From positions 992,001 through 1,056,000 of the forward strand of contig JAUCEF010000014.1 of NCBI GenBank assembly GCA_033558025.1: 64,000 nucleotides of DNA, in the 5' to 3' direction. Position numbers and translations under genes: made by a program. Of the stretch, positions 33,010 to 43,089 are shown piece after piece (position 1 is the first letter of the stretch; every line of letters starts with the position of its first letter). The DNA is from Phytophthora sp. 'mugwort' (Eukaryota; Oomycota; Peronosporomycetes; Peronosporales; Peronosporaceae). The notes under the pieces are model-generated. The model saw nothing but the letters and a program-made list of their open reading frames with translations. It ran no database searches and had not been told where the DNA came from.

Positions 33010-33948
33010 CTACAAGTCATGTTCGTGCGGATGCTGCATCTGAACCAAAAGTGTGTACAGACCAGCACCAACGACACCGCCCACTAAAGGGCCGACGATC
33101 GGGATCCAAAAGTAGTAATGATCCGCTGTCCAAACCTCTGAGCCATATCCCACAACGTACGTTAACAATCGAGGACCGAAGTCGCGTGCAGGATTCATCG
33201 CGTAGCCAGTATTCATGCCGAAGCTCATGCCAAGAGCCATGATCATGAGAGCGAACGCGAACGGCGTACCGACAGTGCCAGGAGAACGGTTGTTCTGGTC
33301 TGTAATAGCGTAAATACACAGCAGCAAGAGTCCTGTGGCCAGCGCCTCCGTGTAAAACGCCGTGAAATTGCTGATGTCGTCGCTGGGGTACGTAGCGAAG
33401 TTGGATTTTGTAGTGTTCAGGTTCGGGTCGATCTTTTGGATCTTTTGGTAGTCCAACAAGTAAATGGCAGCGGCGCCCACAAACGCGCCCACTATTTGTG
33501 AGAAGCAATAGCCCGGCACCTTCCACCACGGCAGGCGTCCATAAACTGCATGGGTGAGTGTGACGGCGCAGTTTAAGTGGGCACCGCTGACGCCCTCCGA
33601 GCAGTAGACGGCCATGAGGATGCCGATCCCCCATGCGATATTGATGCTCAGCCACGTGCCATTGCTCTCGTCAGACAGATTCACTTGATTGTTCACTCCC
33701 ATGCCAAAGCAGATCATGACAAACGTCCCCAAGAACTCGCAAATGCACTCGCGGACGTGCACACGGTTGACAACAAACCACTTGTTATGGTGTTCTTCGT
33801 CGCGCTGGTATTGACTTCGATTCGTACGATGTAGCGAGCGCTCGCAGCGGTCGAGGAATCGACGATAGGGTGTACTTGGGACAGCGCAGTAGGATGGCGT
33901 GGCTAGCGGCACTTCTTCGCTGGGTTCTAAGCTCACATGCGGCTGCAT
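33010..33948 (-). CDS. Aquaglyceroporin (MIP family), NCA/NPA type
   Basis: An intronless 312-residue paralogue of the plus-strand gene at 31759, highly similar from residue 31 (FLDRCERSLHRTNRSQYQ) to the HPHEH end. Most differences are in the first 30 residues. The first pore motif is GAHLNCAVTLTH (residues 122-133): Asn-Cys-Ala instead of Asn-Pro-Ala. The second is the normal NPARDFGPR. The conserved Asn that caps the pore is kept in both. The two genes are convergent, so they arose by an inverted duplication or a tandem copy followed by inversion. The different first motifs suggest different solute selectivity, which is an inference. Confidence 0.9.
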   Translation of the reverse strand: MQPHVSLEPSEEVPLATPSYCAVPSTPYRRFLDRCERSLHRTNRSQYQRDEEHHNKWFVVNRVHVRECICEFLGTFVMICFGMGVNNQVNLSDESNGTWLSINIAWGIGILMAVYCSEGVSGAHLNCAVTLTHAVYGRLPWWKVPGYCFSQIVGAFVGAAAIYLLDYQKIQKIDPNLNTTKSNFATYPSDDISNFTAFYTEALATGLLLLCIYAITDQNNRSPGTVGTPFAFALMIMALGMSFGMNTGYAMNPARDFGPRLLTYVVGYGSEVWTADHYYFWIPIVGPLVGGVVGAGLYTLLVQMQHPHEHDL

Positions 33949-34413
33949 CTTAGAGCTTTGGAGATATGAACTGTAGCATAGGTAGCTCCTGATGGAGATT
34001 AGAAGATAACGTGTGGGCCCGGCTTAGCAGCATGACGATGGATGTCGATGAGCCCGGCTCATGTCGCTGCTCGACAACGAAACGAGTCGTGCGCGGGAGG
34101 GAAGCCTGTGTATTTTGTTGGATAATTAATTTACTGACCGGCGGTCTGATAAGTGGTCTGATATGGGCAATTCATATTCGCAGCTTATATTCATTCACTT
34201 AGCATGAAACTGTATATCTTGAGCAAATTGTTCCGTTAGTTATAGCCCCCATATCGGGTAAATCCTTGATCACTTCTTAGTGGTGGGGTCGAGGTGAGAC
34301 GGAACTCCGCTCGACCGGGAGCAGGCGACGAGCTACATTGAACGAGTGACAAAATTCAACGTTTAGATCATCCCTGACTCACGTAGCAGCAACACAAACT
34401 GCGGGTGTACTTA
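33949..34413. other. Intergenic stretch
   Basis: 465 bases between the start of the second aquaglyceroporin and the end of the large membrane-protein gene. No gene or clear signal was found; it must include the aquaporin promoter near 33950-34050. Confidence 0.5.
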
Positions 34414-37400
34414 CTAGGGAGACTCGGTCGGGACACTGGCGTCGGATAGCCGGCGCTTCATGATGCCGCGCCAGCCGCGACGCCGACGCTGGGTCTCTTG
34501 GAAGGCGATGTATCGCTCTACTAGATACGCTTGACCAGCCTTAACACCCAATCCAATCGCTGGGAGCAATGGCAGTGGACCTGCAAACCACGGTGCCACA
34601 AGTCGACTAGACTGCGCGATACACGCCAAAATGGCGATCCCAACGCTGATCATGGATAGTGCATTCCATACGGAAAACCGACGCGTGAAGGTCGACGACG
34701 AGAGTGCTAACGATACGATGCCCATGATGGGCGACACGACGAGTGCAAGAGGTGGCACTAGCAGCACGGGCGCCATGATAAAAGCACTGCAGTCATGGTC
34801 TACTTCACCGTTAGTGACACACTTTAAATTCACCAAAACGGCAAAAGTGATGGCCAGGTCCACCATGAGAAGCGTCAGCAGTGAAATGCTTAGCATCCAC
34901 GACAGGTTGAGAGAGCTGCTCCGTGGTAAATTGCGAGGCAGCAGATGGAACCGAAGGAACGATTTGAGCATCTGACGGGAAGCTCGATCTGCAAGACGTT
35001 CACGGAGCTCATCGGCGCAAATCAGCACTCCGGGCACAGGAAGCGATGCATCTACTGGGCCAAGCCAGCCTTCGTAAAATGTATGGTGTGCTGCGCTGTT
35101 ATGACGCTTCTTCTTGGTAGTTCCCGAACCCACTATCACCACCACATCGTCTGGGCTTCCACCACGTCCTGAGGAGTGGCCACTGCCTCCCAAGCCATCG
35201 CCGTGTGAACTGGACGATCGGATACGCAATGCCTCTTCTCGAATACTGCTGGCAGAATTTTGGGAAGCTGCGTTGCCACTTCCAGGACCATTGGAGCTGC
35301 GACTTCTTCCGCGCGAAGAGGAACCGGGATTACTCAGGGCTGTACCCCACCCGCCCATGTCGTAGAGCATGGCATCGTTACCAAAGCTACCGTCGCTACG
35401 GCGGGGTCCCGGGTAATCCAGCGAATCTCCACGCCCATATCCATACACGTCGTTAATGTTGTAGTAGTTGGTGTCTTTTGAGTAATGGCTGCCATAACCG
35501 TATCGACTTGAGGATGGCGCTTGTTGCTGCTGAGACTGCTGGGGGTTATTGTTATTGCTGCTGACGTTATCAAGCGATTCATCTGCAGTTGTGAGGAACA
35601 GGCCAAGCTTGAACTCCTCACCCATGTTCAGCTCGTCCTGCACGTAAAATCGACCTAAGTAAATGCGTAGCCCACCAAGTTTGCTAGAGTTGCTTCCCAA
35701 CGCCGACAACGCACGCTGCTTCTCCAAGTACACGGCGACAGGTATGAGCGATTCCACAAGTGAAGCTTCATCACGCTGTACGACACGCAATAATTCGTTC
35801 AGTTCCGCAACAAATTCAATCCACGGCTCATCAATAAATGCGGTCAGCTCTGGACACTGCGGGATCGAGCGCACAAGCAAATCGTTCGGGTCTAAGTAAA
35901 ACGGCGAGAAATATGTTCCACAACCTGCAAATAGCAGCACCAAAGGTAGCGAAGGCTTGCCGATCTTGGTCGTAGGGACACAAACAGATTGGGAACTTTC
36001 CTTGTATAGCAGTTCAAGGTAGATAAGAGAGTAATCAGCGCAGTAGCCAAGTTTTACCGCATTGAGCAAACCGCGAGCTCGGGGACCCTTCATGCATGCA
36101 TGGTTATACTTTGCAACAATCCGCTTGAGCTCGTTCACACGGATATGCCGTCGGAATAGCTTCACTTCTGACGCGAATGGGTAGCACAACACTGCTACAA
36201 AAAAGTACACAATCTTTCCCCAGCTGGAGCATGGACCACGCTGCCACGCCAGTACGCGGTTGATCCGATCCGCCAAATTCTTAAATTCAACATCGTACAG
36301 CACCTTCTTTAGAGACGGCGGGACCGTTGTGCGGAGCTTTAGCGGGGAGTCTGGGTCGTTATACCCAGCTAGGTACAGCCGAGCCATGTGCTCAGGAAGA
36401 TCACGCTCCATAAGTTTTGGGTAGCCAACTCGAGGCCAGTAAAAGCAGCGAAACAACGACGCAAACCAGCTACGCTGAGAATTGGCCACAGCAGAAGACA
36501 GCAAGTGTTGCCTCTCACCCTTTGCACCTCGACTGTTGTACATACGGGTGTACGATGGTTCTTTGCGATTCCGGCATGCATAACCCAACAAAATGAAGAA
36601 AGCCACGATGCTCATGAGCACAAGAGCAAAACCGAACTCACCACCGCAAGCGTCGAGTAGCTGCTGAATAGGAGACACGCAGTAGTTACCGGAATAGCCA
36701 GGATCGCATGCCCAATCACAGCGAGCACTAGCGGCACCAACCCCGACGTAATGTGCGTTTGATGGCGCATTGGTACACACTACGCATTCAGCACTGTTAC
36801 TCTCGGACTTGTACTTCCCGATCGGACATAACCGGCAAAATAGCCCCCCGGAGCCAGGCGGACAGGGGAAGCCAAAAAACGACCCACTTGCACCAGCGGG
36901 AACGATAGATTTTTGAGTCATCGTCGACGCGGGTGTCGGTGCTGGTAATTCCGGAGAATTGCCGCCACCATTGATTAACTTGTATGAAGTTGCACCTCCT
37001 GCCACTGTGTAGTTGCCGTCAAACCCTCTCGTACATCGATCAAAGGTACTCAGCTCACATCCTGTCAGCTGCAGACGGCCACCACCACCGCCGCCACCAC
37101 AGAAGCGAGGGATAGCTTTCGAGATCATCGGTGATTGAGCCTCGTCCTGTTCATCAGCAGCTGCATATTGAATGTCGCCAAGAAGCAAGGTAGGTTCTTG
37201 CCATTTCATATCACTTGTGAAACTTGTGATGCCATCGGTACATTCAGATCCACCACCAACAGCACTGATGTGTCCATGGCCACGTAAATATTGTGCTACA
37301 GAGAGCCCTAAAAAGCCTCCAGAGCCACCCCCGGCACCGTTTGCCCCGCCGTCACCATTGCAGTGGATTTCACCATTGAGGACGAGGCCTGACGCTCCAA

Positions 37401-40125
37401 GCATAGCAATACCACCACCGTTTCCGCCATCTACGCAACCACCACCAGATCCTAGCATACCTGTACCGGATCGAGTACCATAAGGCAGACCACCAGATGC
37501 GTAGTTACCAGTATCGGTTACGACGCTAGAATCAGCTCCGTGACCACCGTATCCCGCACCACCGCCAATGGAACCAACGCATGATCCCATGCCAGGACCC
37601 TGATTAGCCAGCTCTCCCATTCCGTCCGCCGACACAATGGAACCACGCGAGATTTCGATGGATGCAGTTGCACATAATAAGACGGCACCGCCACGGACAT
37701 GACCAACACGCTGCGGAGGAAGTTCGTCAGCTGGTTGAAGCTGTTGCTCCAGTTGTTGCTTCTTTTGTTTTGATTCGCCAACAAAAATCGACTCGCGCGC
37801 GTGCAGCACCAATGTGAAGTTACTTACGGACGGCAACGCAGACGGGATGCTTGGTACTGTTGCTTCTGTCTCAGAGCCGTCGTGAGTGTCTTCATTCTCA
37901 AGGTCTGACTTCAAAGAGCGAAGTGAAAGCCATTGTTGATCCTTACAAGAACGAAAGGTTGACTTAACGCTCGGAGCATTCAGCGCTTCAAGATGTCCAT
38001 CAATAGTGATAGAAAACTCAGAAAATACAGATAGCGCGCCGACAGCGATCACTCCACCAAGAAATACATCGCCGCCACTAACAAGGGCCAGCACTTTACT
38101 GTCAAAGAGCGTGGTAGTTGCAGGTGAGGCAGATGGTGTCGTCGTTTCAGGAACAGCAATGATAGGGTCAAGTGCGCTCGATACGTTGGCGTCAAGATGA
38201 ATGTTCTGGCTTGCAATAATCTGCGCGCTCCATGTAAATTCAAGTGCAGCCGTTGCATCCATTGAGACAGACCGAGCAGAGAGCTGCAACGCGCTGGTAG
38301 GCATCATCATCTGCGAACCGCTGGAGACAACCATGTCCCGCACACGAATCTGCAGAAGAGGGGGCTTGCTGTTGCTGTGAACGCTGATTGAATGAGGTAG
38401 CTGATGAGGCAACCCCACTAGCAATGCATCTAAGAGAAACGAGCCATTAAGCACCCTTAGGTCACCTCCTGATAGCTTTAGGCATCCCGTCGCGACAACT
38501 GCACCGTCTGCGATTGTAATTGCATCGATATTTTGAGCGTCGTCCTCACCAACGTACAAGCTGGTAACAGCACCGCCAATAACTATATCCATATCATCGA
38601 TATCAAGAGTTCCTCCGTCATCACTCACAACACGGTTGGGCCACAGGCGCTGCATGCCGTTGTCAACAAGAAGTTGAGCTTCATGCACACCATCCAAATG
38701 CTGGACCACCTGGTAGTACGTACCCGCCGCGCCAGCAAGCGCGGAAATCTGTACATGGCGAAAACGCTTATTCTTCGCCAGAAGCTCCTTTACCTGATCT
38801 GAATTCAATGTACCACCAGTTGTATCAATTGCATTTGTGTCAAGTTGACTCGACATGAAACTGATCTGGACACGGCCACCGCCACCTGCAGGGAAACAAT
38901 GCGTGATACCTCGGTCTGCCGCATTCTCAGAGCAAAACGCGTCGCCACCCTTCGCTTGAATCTTTCCGCTCACTGATAATGCGTTTGCTGCAATATACAC
39001 GGAACCTCCCGAACCACCACTAACGCCATCAACGGCAGAAGCTCCATTGGCCTTAATAGTAGCGCCATCCATCACCACGACATCTTTTGATGCTTTGATC
39101 TGAATTCGGCCTCCACCATCAACCGTGACAACATGTTCGCTAGAGTCATTCCGAGGAACTACAACACGACTGCCGCTACCGAGAAGAAATGGCGCAATGG
39201 TTGCAGTCGGGTCCCCCGACGCCACGGAGGAAGTCGTCATTACCGCCGGATCCGCAAGTAACGCTTTCTCTTTGGCCCACAAGTCGGCCAGCTGCCATCC
39301 GGCACTACCTTCCTTCAACAGCGCTTCCTTCTCCTCAATGAGCTCCACATTGACCGTCCTACCCCTCACATCGAAGAACCCCCTCGTCGTCTGTTGCGTG
39401 AGCATGGTCGCATTAGCAATGAGTCTTTGCCCGCCTCCTCCTCCATGACTCGCTCCAAACACGTCTGTGCCTGTAAACAGCCCATGGGCGTCCCGAAATG
39501 CGCCGCTGTAAGACGCCGAAAGCTGCGACTGCGCCTCAAGATGCACGAACGACGCCTCAACACTCAGCGACGACGCTTTCAGTGCCGCTTTCGCTCCCAG
39601 CAGCACCATCTGACCCGACCCGATGTGTAGCAGGCAGTCGTCTCCTTCCACTGCGACCTCCACTCCTGGATCAAAGTAGAGACTGCCAGCCACGTCCCAA
39701 TGACAAGAAAACCCCGCAACAGCTGGTCCACCAGTATTTCCCACATCTTCTCTATTAGAATCCCCCGCGAAAGACGAAGCAGAGACCGCTGCCGCGTCAA
39801 CTAGTGAGCCTGAACCTGTGGATACTGATACGAGAGGCTCCAAAGCCCCGCGAGGTCCACAGACGAAGGAAACCGACTGGGTGAACTCGCATGACGACGT
39901 ACTGGCGTTCCACGAACAATACTGTAGGAAGTCGGCGCAGTGCGGCTTCTGTTCGTCCAGGCGCTTCAACGTCTTAGGCTTCACTTCAACTGGGGTAGCG
40001 GACGCGACTAGAGAGAGCAGGGAGAGCGAGCACAAGGAGAGCAGCAAGCACAGAGGTGGCAGAGGGTATGGACGACATCGATGGCAACAGACAGAGCGCA
40101 ACGCCATGCTGGCTGCCAGAGACAT
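34414..40125 (-). CDS. Large glycine-rich membrane protein of a plant/oomycete-shared family
   Basis: The open frame is uninterrupted for 5.7 kb. I start at the ATG at 40125, giving 1903 residues; the frame extends upstream only to a TTG. A hydrophobic signal peptide (LCLLLSLCSLSLLSLVASA) lies within the first 45 residues. The large outer part (to about 1085) is Gly/Ser-rich, with many GGSGGSVYIAA and GGGSGGFLGLS type turns. Next come a Cys-rich block (about 1085-1150, GGLFCRLCPIGKYKSESN) and a membrane helix (about 1160-1182, FALVLMSIVAFFILLGYAC). A conserved inner region follows (about 1240-1510, including RINRVLAWQRGPCSSWGKIV and VKLGYCADYSLIYLELLY), then a Gln/Ser/Gly linker (about 1520-1670) and four C-terminal membrane helices (about 1738-1888). 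This order matches plant proteins of the At5g11700 type, sometimes labelled glycine-rich or ephrin-receptor-like. The function is unknown; a cell-surface or wall-facing role is inferred. Confidence 0.8.
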   Translation of the reverse strand: MSLAASMALRSVCCHRCRPYPLPPLCLLLSLCSLSLLSLVASATPVEVKPKTLKRLDEQKPHCADFLQYCSWNASTSSCEFTQSVSFVCGPRGALEPLVSVSTGSGSLVDAAAVSASSFAGDSNREDVGNTGGPAVAGFSCHWDVAGSLYFDPGVEVAVEGDDCLLHIGSGQMVLLGAKAALKASSLSVEASFVHLEAQSQLSASYSGAFRDAHGLFTGTDVFGASHGGGGGQRLIANATMLTQQTTRGFFDVRGRTVNVELIEEKEALLKEGSAGWQLADLWAKEKALLADPAVMTTSSVASGDPTATIAPFLLGSGSRVVVPRNDSSEHVVTVDGGGRIQIKASKDVVVMDGATIKANGASAVDGVSGGSGGSVYIAANALSVSGKIQAKGGDAFCSENAADRGITHCFPAGGGGRVQISFMSSQLDTNAIDTTGGTLNSDQVKELLAKNKRFRHVQISALAGAAGTYYQVVQHLDGVHEAQLLVDNGMQRLWPNRVVSDDGGTLDIDDMDIVIGGAVTSLYVGEDDAQNIDAITIADGAVVATGCLKLSGGDLRVLNGSFLLDALLVGLPHQLPHSISVHSNSKPPLLQIRVRDMVVSSGSQMMMPTSALQLSARSVSMDATAALEFTWSAQIIASQNIHLDANVSSALDPIIAVPETTTPSASPATTTLFDSKVLALVSGGDVFLGGVIAVGALSVFSEFSITIDGHLEALNAPSVKSTFRSCKDQQWLSLRSLKSDLENEDTHDGSETEATVPSIPSALPSVSNFTLVLHARESIFVGESKQKKQQLEQQLQPADELPPQRVGHVRGGAVLLCATASIEISRGSIVSADGMGELANQGPGMGSCVGSIGGGAGYGGHGADSSVVTDTGNYASGGLPYGTRSGTGMLGSGGGCVDGGNGGGIAMLGASGLVLNGEIHCNGDGGANGAGGGSGGFLGLSVAQYLRGHGHISAVGGGSECTDGITSFTSDMKWQEPTLLLGDIQYAAADEQDEAQSPMISKAIPRFCGGGGGGGRLQLTGCELSTFDRCTRGFDGNYTVAGGATSYKLINGGGNSPELPAPTPASTMTQKSIVPAGASGSFFGFPCPPGSGGLFCRLCPIGKYKSESNSAECVVCTNAPSNAHYVGVGAASARCDWACDPGYSGNYCVSPIQQLLDACGGEFGFALVLMSIVAFFILLGYACRNRKEPSYTRMYNSRGAKGERQHLLSSAVANSQRSWFASLFRCFYWPRVGYPKLMERDLPEHMARLYLAGYNDPDSPLKLRTTVPPSLKKVLYDVEFKNLADRINRVLAWQRGPCSSWGKIVYFFVAVLCYPFASEVKLFRRHIRVNELKRIVAKYNHACMKGPRARGLLNAVKLGYCADYSLIYLELLYKESSQSVCVPTTKIGKPSLPLVLLFAGCGTYFSPFYLDPNDLLVRSIPQCPELTAFIDEPWIEFVAELNELLRVVQRDEASLVESLIPVAVYLEKQRALSALGSNSSKLGGLRIYLGRFYVQDELNMGEEFKLGLFLTTADESLDNVSSNNNNPQQSQQQQAPSSSRYGYGSHYSKDTNYYNINDVYGYGRGDSLDYPGPRRSDGSFGNDAMLYDMGGWGTALSNPGSSSRGRSRSSNGPGSGNAASQNSASSIREEALRIRSSSSHGDGLGGSGHSSGRGGSPDDVVVIVGSGTTKKKRHNSAAHHTFYEGWLGPVDASLPVPGVLICADELRERLADRASRQMLKSFLRFHLLPRNLPRSSSLNLSWMLSISLLTLLMVDLAITFAVLVNLKCVTNGEVDHDCSAFIMAPVLLVPPLALVVSPIMGIVSLALSSSTFTRRFSVWNALSMISVGIAILACIAQSSRLVAPWFAGPLPLLPAIGLGVKAGQAYLVERYIAFQETQRRRRGWRGIMKRRLSDASVPTESP

Positions 40126-40476
40126 ACACGGAAGGGCGTGCGCAGCACTTGCCTTGCCCAGCGTGGAGATTCGTATGTGAGACTGCTCGGCAGTGCGCAA
40201 CCGGAGTGATGGTCGTCGACTGACCCATCTTCTGCCCGCGCAGGTATCAGCTACTAGAGGTGGATTAGTAATTTAACATCTTGAAGTACTAATATGACGT
40301 GGCCACGAGATACTAACTTACGGAGGGTAAAAAAAACCTCTGTAAATTGCAACCTGAGTTTTACACGAAAAGCCGCTCATATGGCACTATAAAGGGGTTA
40401 ACCCCCATCTGAATGACTTTCGTCGTGGGTGGCAATAGTTGTCACAAAGGAAACTCCTATCGCCAGGAAGCCAATA
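40126..40476. promoter_or_regulatory. Divergent promoter region with a perfect dyad
   Basis: 351 bases separate the start codons of the large membrane-protein gene (minus) and DIM1 (plus). The region holds the 12-base palindrome GGGGTTAACCCC at 40394-40405, about 70 bases before the DIM1 ATG, and a weaker hairpin around 40319-40350 flanking an A-tract. Either could bind a regulator; no known oomycete site is matched. Confidence 0.35.
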
Positions 40477-40905
40477 ATGTCGTATCTGCTGCCGCATCTG
40501 GAGAGCGGCTGGGCTGTGGACCAGGCCATCCTGAACGAGGGCGACCGCGTTGTAGTTATTCGCTTCGGCCACGACCACGACCCGACCTGCATGCAGATGG
40601 ACGAGGTGCTTTGCGGTGTGGCGGAGGACGTCAAGAATTTCGCCGTAATCTATGTCGTCGACATCACCGAAGTGCCGGACTTCAACACCATGTACGAGCT
40701 ATACGATCCCTGCACGGTCATGTTCTTCTTCCGGAACAAGCATATCATGATCGACCTGGGCACGGGCAACAACAACAAGATCAACTGGGCCTTCAACAAC
40801 AAAAGAGAGATGATCGACATCATCGAGACTGTCTATCGCGGCGCGCGCAAGGGGCGGGGTCTCGTTATCTCCCCCAAAGACTATTCCACCAAGTACAGAT
40901 ACTAA
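40477..40905 (+). CDS. DIM1/TXNL4A, U5 snRNP 15-kDa thioredoxin-like splicing factor
   Basis: The ATG at 40477 gives exactly 142 residues, the length of this highly conserved family. It begins MSYLLPHLESGWAVDQAILN, includes RFGHDHDPTCMQMDEVL and ITEVPDFNTMYELYDPCTVM, and ends PKDYSTKYRY, all hallmarks of DIM1. It has a thioredoxin fold without the CxxC active site and is part of the U5 and U4/U6.U5 tri-snRNP in the nucleus, where it acts in pre-mRNA splicing. There is no intron. A GTG 16 codons upstream is in frame but not needed. It diverges from the membrane-protein gene and converges on NME7. Confidence 0.95.
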   Translation: MSYLLPHLESGWAVDQAILNEGDRVVVIRFGHDHDPTCMQMDEVLCGVAEDVKNFAVIYVVDITEVPDFNTMYELYDPCTVMFFFRNKHIMIDLGTGNNNKINWAFNNKREMIDIIETVYRGARKGRGLVISPKDYSTKYRY

Positions 40906-41152
40906 ACACAGTGCAGAGAAGGGAGATACACTTTATTACCCAACCATAATGGAGGTTGGGGGTGTGCTATTAACTTGTCAAATTTGTTTTTCTGCTGCTT
41001 CGAAGGAGTTCGTGAGACTGATCTTACAGAAAACTGCTGATGGCTGAAGAAGGAGGAAACAGTGCTGGGCTACGAAAGAAGCCGCTGGGGCCACTGAGGG
41101 CTTTTGGTTGGTAGCCACACTCTGAGAAGGATGGCAGCAGTCAGTGACAGTG

Positions 41153-42351
41153 CTAGCTACGCACTTGGCGCCGTGACAGAATGTCGAAGAAGTACTGGGA
41201 CTCGAGCACCCCGTCTTCGGCCAGGTCGGTGCAGTGCACGGCGTTGCGGACACGATCATGGCCAAATTTGGCTCGAATCGTCTGCGGCTTGAGCTCTTTG
41301 GCCATTTCGACGTCCCAGGGACCAGCTCTATCACGGAACTGCGTCACGACGTCGTTTGTATGTTGACCCACGAGCTCCATGGCGAGGCATGGACCTGTAG
41401 TGAAATGATCAACGGACTCGTTAAAGTGCGGCACGACACCTTCGTAGACCTCCAGGAATTCTGCAGCGGTGGTGCGATCCAGGATAAACAGCTCCATCGC
41501 CGTGATGCGAACACTACCGTCGCGCTGGATAGCAGAGACCACCTCTCCAGTTAGCCCTTCCTTGATCACATGAGGGAGCACGACGCAGCATGTGCAGTTC
41601 TCAAAAGTTGCAGTCGGAGCGTGAGATGTCTCGAAGAAAAAGCTGCGTAGCTGTTGCGCGTTTAAAACGGATGATGCGCTCACGAACTCTCCCGGTTGCG
41701 CATTGAAGCGCGCGCTCAGACTAGCCACGACCTGCTTGAGCTTCTCGAGACAGTTTTCTTGTACGAGCTCCATCGCTACAACAGGGGCGCCAGCCAATTG
41801 ATTCACCCGGATCTCAAAGTCACCAGTCCCGCGTTGCAATTCATACAACTTCTCGGCGTGTGGCCTTCCGACTTGCATCATCTTGACCGCCGAGAACGCA
41901 AACTGCTGGTGCGAGAGGAAGTCTAGCACTGAGCCAATATGATCCACCATGCGGGCTTTGATCACCAGGACGGACTTCTGCTGTTGGCGTCCAAGTTTCT
42001 CGGTGGTGAACGGGTCCAAATAGTCTTGCAACTCGAAGTGACGACCGTAGATGAGCACTTTGGCGCCAATGAAGAAGTCCTTAGCCGACAGCGTCGCTGG
42101 GCACTCGCTCTTCTTGAGGAACAGTCGACTGGTTTTAGTGTCGAAGATCTCGACGTTGTGCGTGTCTACAAAGTACCGCACGTTGTATTGGCGATTGAGC
42201 CTGCAACAACCAGGAAAGAAACCGTCAACCGGCACTACCACCATATATACCAGCAGCTCTACTGTAGGTCATGTATTGCATTGACGCACTGGGCGTGCGT
42301 ATCGAACCAACGCGCCTTGAACGAATAGATGGTCTCACGAATCGCCTGCAT
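41153..42351 (-). CDS. NME7-like protein: DM10 plus two nucleoside diphosphate kinase domains
   Basis: Exon 1 (42351-42290, starting MQAIRETIYSFKARWFDTHA) joins exon 2 (42200-41153) across an 89-base intron (donor GTGCGT, acceptor TTGCAG), giving 369 residues; human NME7 has 376. Residues about 9-95 form the DM10 domain (YFVDTHNVEIFDTKTSRLFL, KDFFIGAKVLIYGR). The first NDP-kinase domain (about 100-225) has VLVIKARMVDHIG with the phosphate-binding Lys, but the segment that should carry the catalytic His is replaced (ASSVLNAQQLRSFFF). The second (about 240-369) keeps the His box (RNAVHCTDL), but its entry motif reads CCVVLPHVIK, with Leu where Lys is usual. NME7 belongs to the gamma-tubulin/axonemal proteins and is tied to flagella in protists and animals, which fits zoospore-forming oomycetes. 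Confidence 0.9.
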
Positions 42352-42839
42352 AGTGCTGTACCGCGACGGGCGCTACTAAAGGTACATCAGCAAATTGGTA
42401 TGCATCCATTTAGATGCACATATTAACACGTAGGGGAACGCACATCCAAGATTATGGAGCTAGCCGAGGTGGCGAGCAGGGCGAGCTGACGTGACGAATT
42501 CTCTATTTGACGAAGAAGCGCCGCGACGGGTTGGAAACCCGGCCTGACGCATACAGTTGTCAAGTGCTAACACGTCGCAAGTGAGTCCCGTGGGTAACGG
42601 ATTTTCAGCGAATCAACGACGAGTCGATGCCACTTCAACAAGGACAATACCTTAAAATTCGAGATAGTGGTTACTGCAAAAACAAATGTCATAACCTGTA
42701 AAGATAATATGTTTTACGAGTAGTAATAAAGTTCAAATCGCCCAGCACAGTCCATCCTGATAGGCTACGACGGCCCACATGCCGCACTTTTTCACGAAAA
42801 ACTGAAAATCTCACCAAGGAAAGCGGATGAGCGCGATCC
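42352..42839. other. Gene-free stretch
   Basis: 488 bases upstream of NME7 and before the second Harbinger-like element. No gene was seen; the first part should contain the NME7 promoter. Confidence 0.45.
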
Positions 42840-43089
42840 AATGGGACTACCAAAAACCACTCCATTCCATGACACAAACTGTTTGCGCGCGAATTTGTGC
42901 CATCGAATGCGTTGCATTTGCGGCGTAAATGTGTCATCGCGACGCGTCAAAATTCTCGCAAAAAACTCGATGTGTAATTCATCAACATTGCCAACGGTGC
43001 ACCACAACCAGTCATGCGTTCTGCTTGACGACGCCAATGATCTGTCAATCATAATTACTCGATGCTGGACCACGGGACTACGCTAGTGG

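Noticed and set aside
33017..33655. A 212-codon minus frame inside the second aquaglyceroporin
   Set aside because: It is a shadow of the clearly coding frame with all pore motifs.
6275..40402. Shared word TATAAAGGGGTTA upstream of the bZIP/START-like gene (near 6280) and DIM1 (near 40388)
   Set aside because: A 13-base match is expected many times by chance in a window of this size, and the orientation relative to the genes differs.
40413..40949. A 178-codon plus frame overlapping DIM1 in another frame
   Set aside because: It is the out-of-frame shadow of the highly conserved DIM1 sequence.
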